From positions 310,001 to 374,000 of the forward strand of contig OZ246012.1 of the NCBI GenBank assembly GCA_965230615.1: a stretch of DNA of 64,000 nucleotides. The letters run 5' to 3'. Below the pieces are notes generated by a model, which saw only the letters and a list, made by a program, of their open reading frames with translations, did not search any database and was not told the DNA's origin. Position numbers and translations under genes: made by a program. Positions 62,314 through 64,000 of this stretch are shown piece after piece (positions within the stretch are counted from its first letter, which is position 1; each line of letters opens with the position of its first letter). This DNA is from G965230615 sp965230615. GTDB lineage: Bacteria > Pseudomonadota > Gammaproteobacteria > HTCC5015.

Positions 62314-63297
62314 ATGGGCTTATTGATCGACGGTAAGTGGCATGATCATTGGTATGATACCAAGGCGAGCAAAGGGCATTTTGAGCGCTCAAAATCACAG
62401 TTTCGCCACTGGGTTACCGCAGATGGTTCAGCGGGACCAACGGGTGAGGCAGGTTTTAAAGCCCAAGCAGGGCGTTATCATCTTTATGTGTCTTATGCTT
62501 GCCCATGGGCCAACCGTACATTGATTTTTCGTAAGCTCAAGGGCTTAGAAGACATGATCTCTGTGTCTGTAGTGCATTGGCATATGGCTGAACATGGCTG
62601 GAGCTTTGAACCGGGGGATGGGGTAATTGCTGATCCTATTATCAATGCCCGTTACTATTATGAAATTTATCTGGCAGCTGATCCGCATTATAATGGCAGG
62701 GTAACTGTACCTGTGCTATGGGATAAACAGCAAAATACGATCGTATCGAATGAGTCTGCTGAAATCATTCGTATGTTCAACAGTGCTTTCGATCAGCTTG
62801 GTGCAAGGCCTGGAGACTATTACCCTCAAGCGCAGCGCCAAGCAATTGATACCTTAAATGACCTTATTTACAACACAGTGAATAATGGTGTTTACCGATC
62901 GGGCTTTGCAACAACGCAAGATGCCTATGAAGAAGCGCTATTACCACTATTTGCAACACTCGATAAACTCGAGGAGCGTCTTAGTAAACAGCGCTACTTA
63001 CTTGGCGCACAATTAACAGAAGCTGATTGGCGCTTGTTTACAACATTGATACGTTTTGATGCGGTTTACTATGGCCACTTTAAATGCAATATTCGGCGTC
63101 TTGTCGATTATAAGAACTTATGGGCTTATACACGTGAGTTGTATCAATACCCTGGTGTAGCAGAGACGATTAATATGGCGCATATTAAACAACACTATTA
63201 CGGTAGCCATACAAGCGTTAACCCAAGTGGCGTGGTGCCAGTTGGTCCAGAGTTAGACTTGGCCGCACCGCACAACAGACAAATGATTGCTGAATAA
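62314..63297 (+). CDS. Glutathionyl-hydroquinone reductase (YqjG/PcpF/ECM4-type glutathione transferase)
   Basis: This 327-residue xi-class glutathione transferase uses glutathione to reduce glutathionyl-hydroquinones. The catalytic cysteine is Cys63 in SYACPWANRTL, the same position as in the E. coli enzyme. WSFEPGDG, VPVLWDKQQNTIVSNESAEI and the C-terminal helical domain (TEADWRLFTTLIRFDAVYYG, HFKCN) are family landmarks. Length is normal. A divergent LysR gene lies upstream and a CDGSH protein gene 29 bp downstream, suggesting a small redox or detoxification operon. Confidence 0.95.
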   Translation: MGLLIDGKWHDHWYDTKASKGHFERSKSQFRHWVTADGSAGPTGEAGFKAQAGRYHLYVSYACPWANRTLIFRKLKGLEDMISVSVVHWHMAEHGWSFEPGDGVIADPIINARYYYEIYLAADPHYNGRVTVPVLWDKQQNTIVSNESAEIIRMFNSAFDQLGARPGDYYPQAQRQAIDTLNDLIYNTVNNGVYRSGFATTQDAYEEALLPLFATLDKLEERLSKQRYLLGAQLTEADWRLFTTLIRFDAVYYGHFKCNIRRLVDYKNLWAYTRELYQYPGVAETINMAHIKQHYYGSHTSVNPSGVVPVGPELDLAAPHNRQMIAE

Positions 63298-63326
63298 ATT
63301 TAACTGATCAAATAAGGAAATGCAAA

Positions 63327-63563
63327 ATGAGTGAACCGGTTCGTGTTGCCGAAGCGCCTTTCGCTGTTGACGTTGAAGCAGGTAAATCTTATTACTGGTG
63401 TTCTTGCGGAAAAAGTCAGCAACAACCTTTTTGCGATGGCTCGCATAGTGGCACTGACTTTTCACCTGTTGCTTATCAGGCAGAAGAAAGTAAAACGGTA
63501 TATTTCTGCGGTTGTAAGGTCACAGGTAAGCAGCCGCTGTGTGATGGCAGTCATAGTAAATAG
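63327..63563 (+). CDS. CDGSH iron-sulfur domain protein (tandem motif)
   Basis: This 78-residue protein has two zinc-finger-like CDGSH motifs: WCSCGKSQQQPFCDGSH and FCGCKVTGKQPLCDGSH. Each supplies three cysteines and one histidine to a [2Fe-2S] cluster, so it should fold as a single two-cluster unit. AGGA precedes the ATG. It lies 29 bp after the glutathionyl-hydroquinone reductase gene and is likely co-transcribed, consistent with a redox function. Confidence 0.93.
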   Translation: MSEPVRVAEAPFAVDVEAGKSYYWCSCGKSQQQPFCDGSHSGTDFSPVAYQAEESKTVYFCGCKVTGKQPLCDGSHSK

Positions 63564-63659
63564 CATTGCTTAAGTTTAACGTTGTATTGGTAGTCTTTAG
63601 GAAAGTGCCTTGTTAAGAGAGGAGGTATTGAGCTTGATGGTGCGCTCTTAATGCTATTC

Positions 63660-64000
63660 TTAGTGTGTGAATAGTGCCGCAATATCATTGAGTAATATCT
63701 GTAATAGCTTTACTTGGCTGTTGGCACCTGTTTTGTTGAAAATATTTTTTAAGTGTGTGCGCGCAGTTTCGTAACGAATGTTACGTCTTTCAGACGCTTC
63801 TCTTAAATTATGTCCGTTGATAAGCTCTTGTACGAGTGCGATTTCTGCTGGCGTAAGGTTATAACGTAGTTGCCATAGTTGGTTAGGCGCGGTCTGTCTA
63901 CGGCTTGGGTCAATAATTAATATACATACGCTGGCGCTGTTACCTGAGAAAAGCGGTTCATCTTGTTTGAGCGAAAACATGGTAAGTTGCAAAGAATGTT
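63660..64000 (-). CDS. LuxR-type helix-turn-helix regulator (partial, N-terminus outside window)
   Basis: The reading frame is open to the right edge; an internal ATG at 63992 would give 110 residues, but the gene probably begins beyond base 64000. The C-terminal part is a LuxR/GerE helix-turn-helix: YNLTPAEIALVQELINGHNL, then RYETARTHLKNIFNKTGANS and QVKLLQILL. The preceding segment VCILIIDPSRR resembles the end of a sensory domain in larger single-component regulators. Its target is unknown. Confidence 0.75.
   Translation of the reverse strand, partial: HSLQLTMFSLKQDEPLFSGNSASVCILIIDPSRRQTAPNQLWQLRYNLTPAEIALVQELINGHNLREASERRNIRYETARTHLKNIFNKTGANSQVKLLQILLNDIAALFTH

Overview
The window is AT-rich, densely coded DNA that reads as the chromosome of a gammaproteobacterium. 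The support is RND and cyclic-peptide-type ABC exporters, LysR regulators, a YqjG-type glutathionyl-hydroquinone reductase, a DUF1501 pair and a GSII-type glutamine synthetase behind an apparent sigma-54/NtrC promoter. I cannot name the genus. I see no tRNA, rRNA, insertion sequence or CRISPR array.

Positions 1-43,160 hold a large hybrid NRPS-PKS locus whose left end lies outside the window. On the minus strand are a penicillin-acylase-family Ntn hydrolase and a cyclic-peptide-type ABC exporter (cut by the window edge). On the plus strand are an RND pump pair (4264-8520), a 637-bp regulatory gap rich in inverted repeats, and then one apparent 34-kb operon (9158-43100). The operon encodes NRPS1 (FAAL-ACP-C-A[Ser]-T-KS-AT-T-C-deltaA-T), a secreted NTF2-like protein, NRPS2 (docking-C-A[Pro]-T), the 5815-residue NRPS3 (five C-A-T modules plus a terminal epimerase-like domain) and a fused PabB-PabC. 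It ends at a strong hairpin terminator.

The main result is that three NRPS3 adenylation domains have Ala in place of the Asp that binds an alpha-amino group. They share the pocket code AVKNIANDIK, which resembles the p-aminobenzoate (PABA) code I recall from albicidin synthetase. The next gene makes PABA from chorismate. Read colinearly the line predicts fatty acyl-Ser-ketide-(defective module)-Pro-Pro-PABA-PABA-Gly-PABA. A fatty-acyl cap, a periplasmic acylase and two-step export (ABC to periplasm, RND outward) suggest a pyoverdine-like prodrug logic. No thioesterase, phosphopantetheinyl transferase, PabA, MbtH or outer-membrane factor is present in the window.

Positions 43,300-50,400 hold a Ser/Thr kinase and PP2C phosphatase pair, glutamine synthetase, and a DUF1501 protein with a partner lipoprotein. 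Positions 50,400-57,000 hold envelope and secreted genes: a small exported protein, a parallel beta-helix protein, a UGM-like flavoprotein and a membrane glycosyltransferase-like gene that looks broken by a one-base frameshift. From 57,000 to the end are ordinary accessory genes: DUF427, LysR/SDR, DUF2975/XRE, a small lipoprotein, a second LysR facing a glutathionyl-hydroquinone reductase, a CDGSH protein and a LuxR-type regulator running off the right edge.
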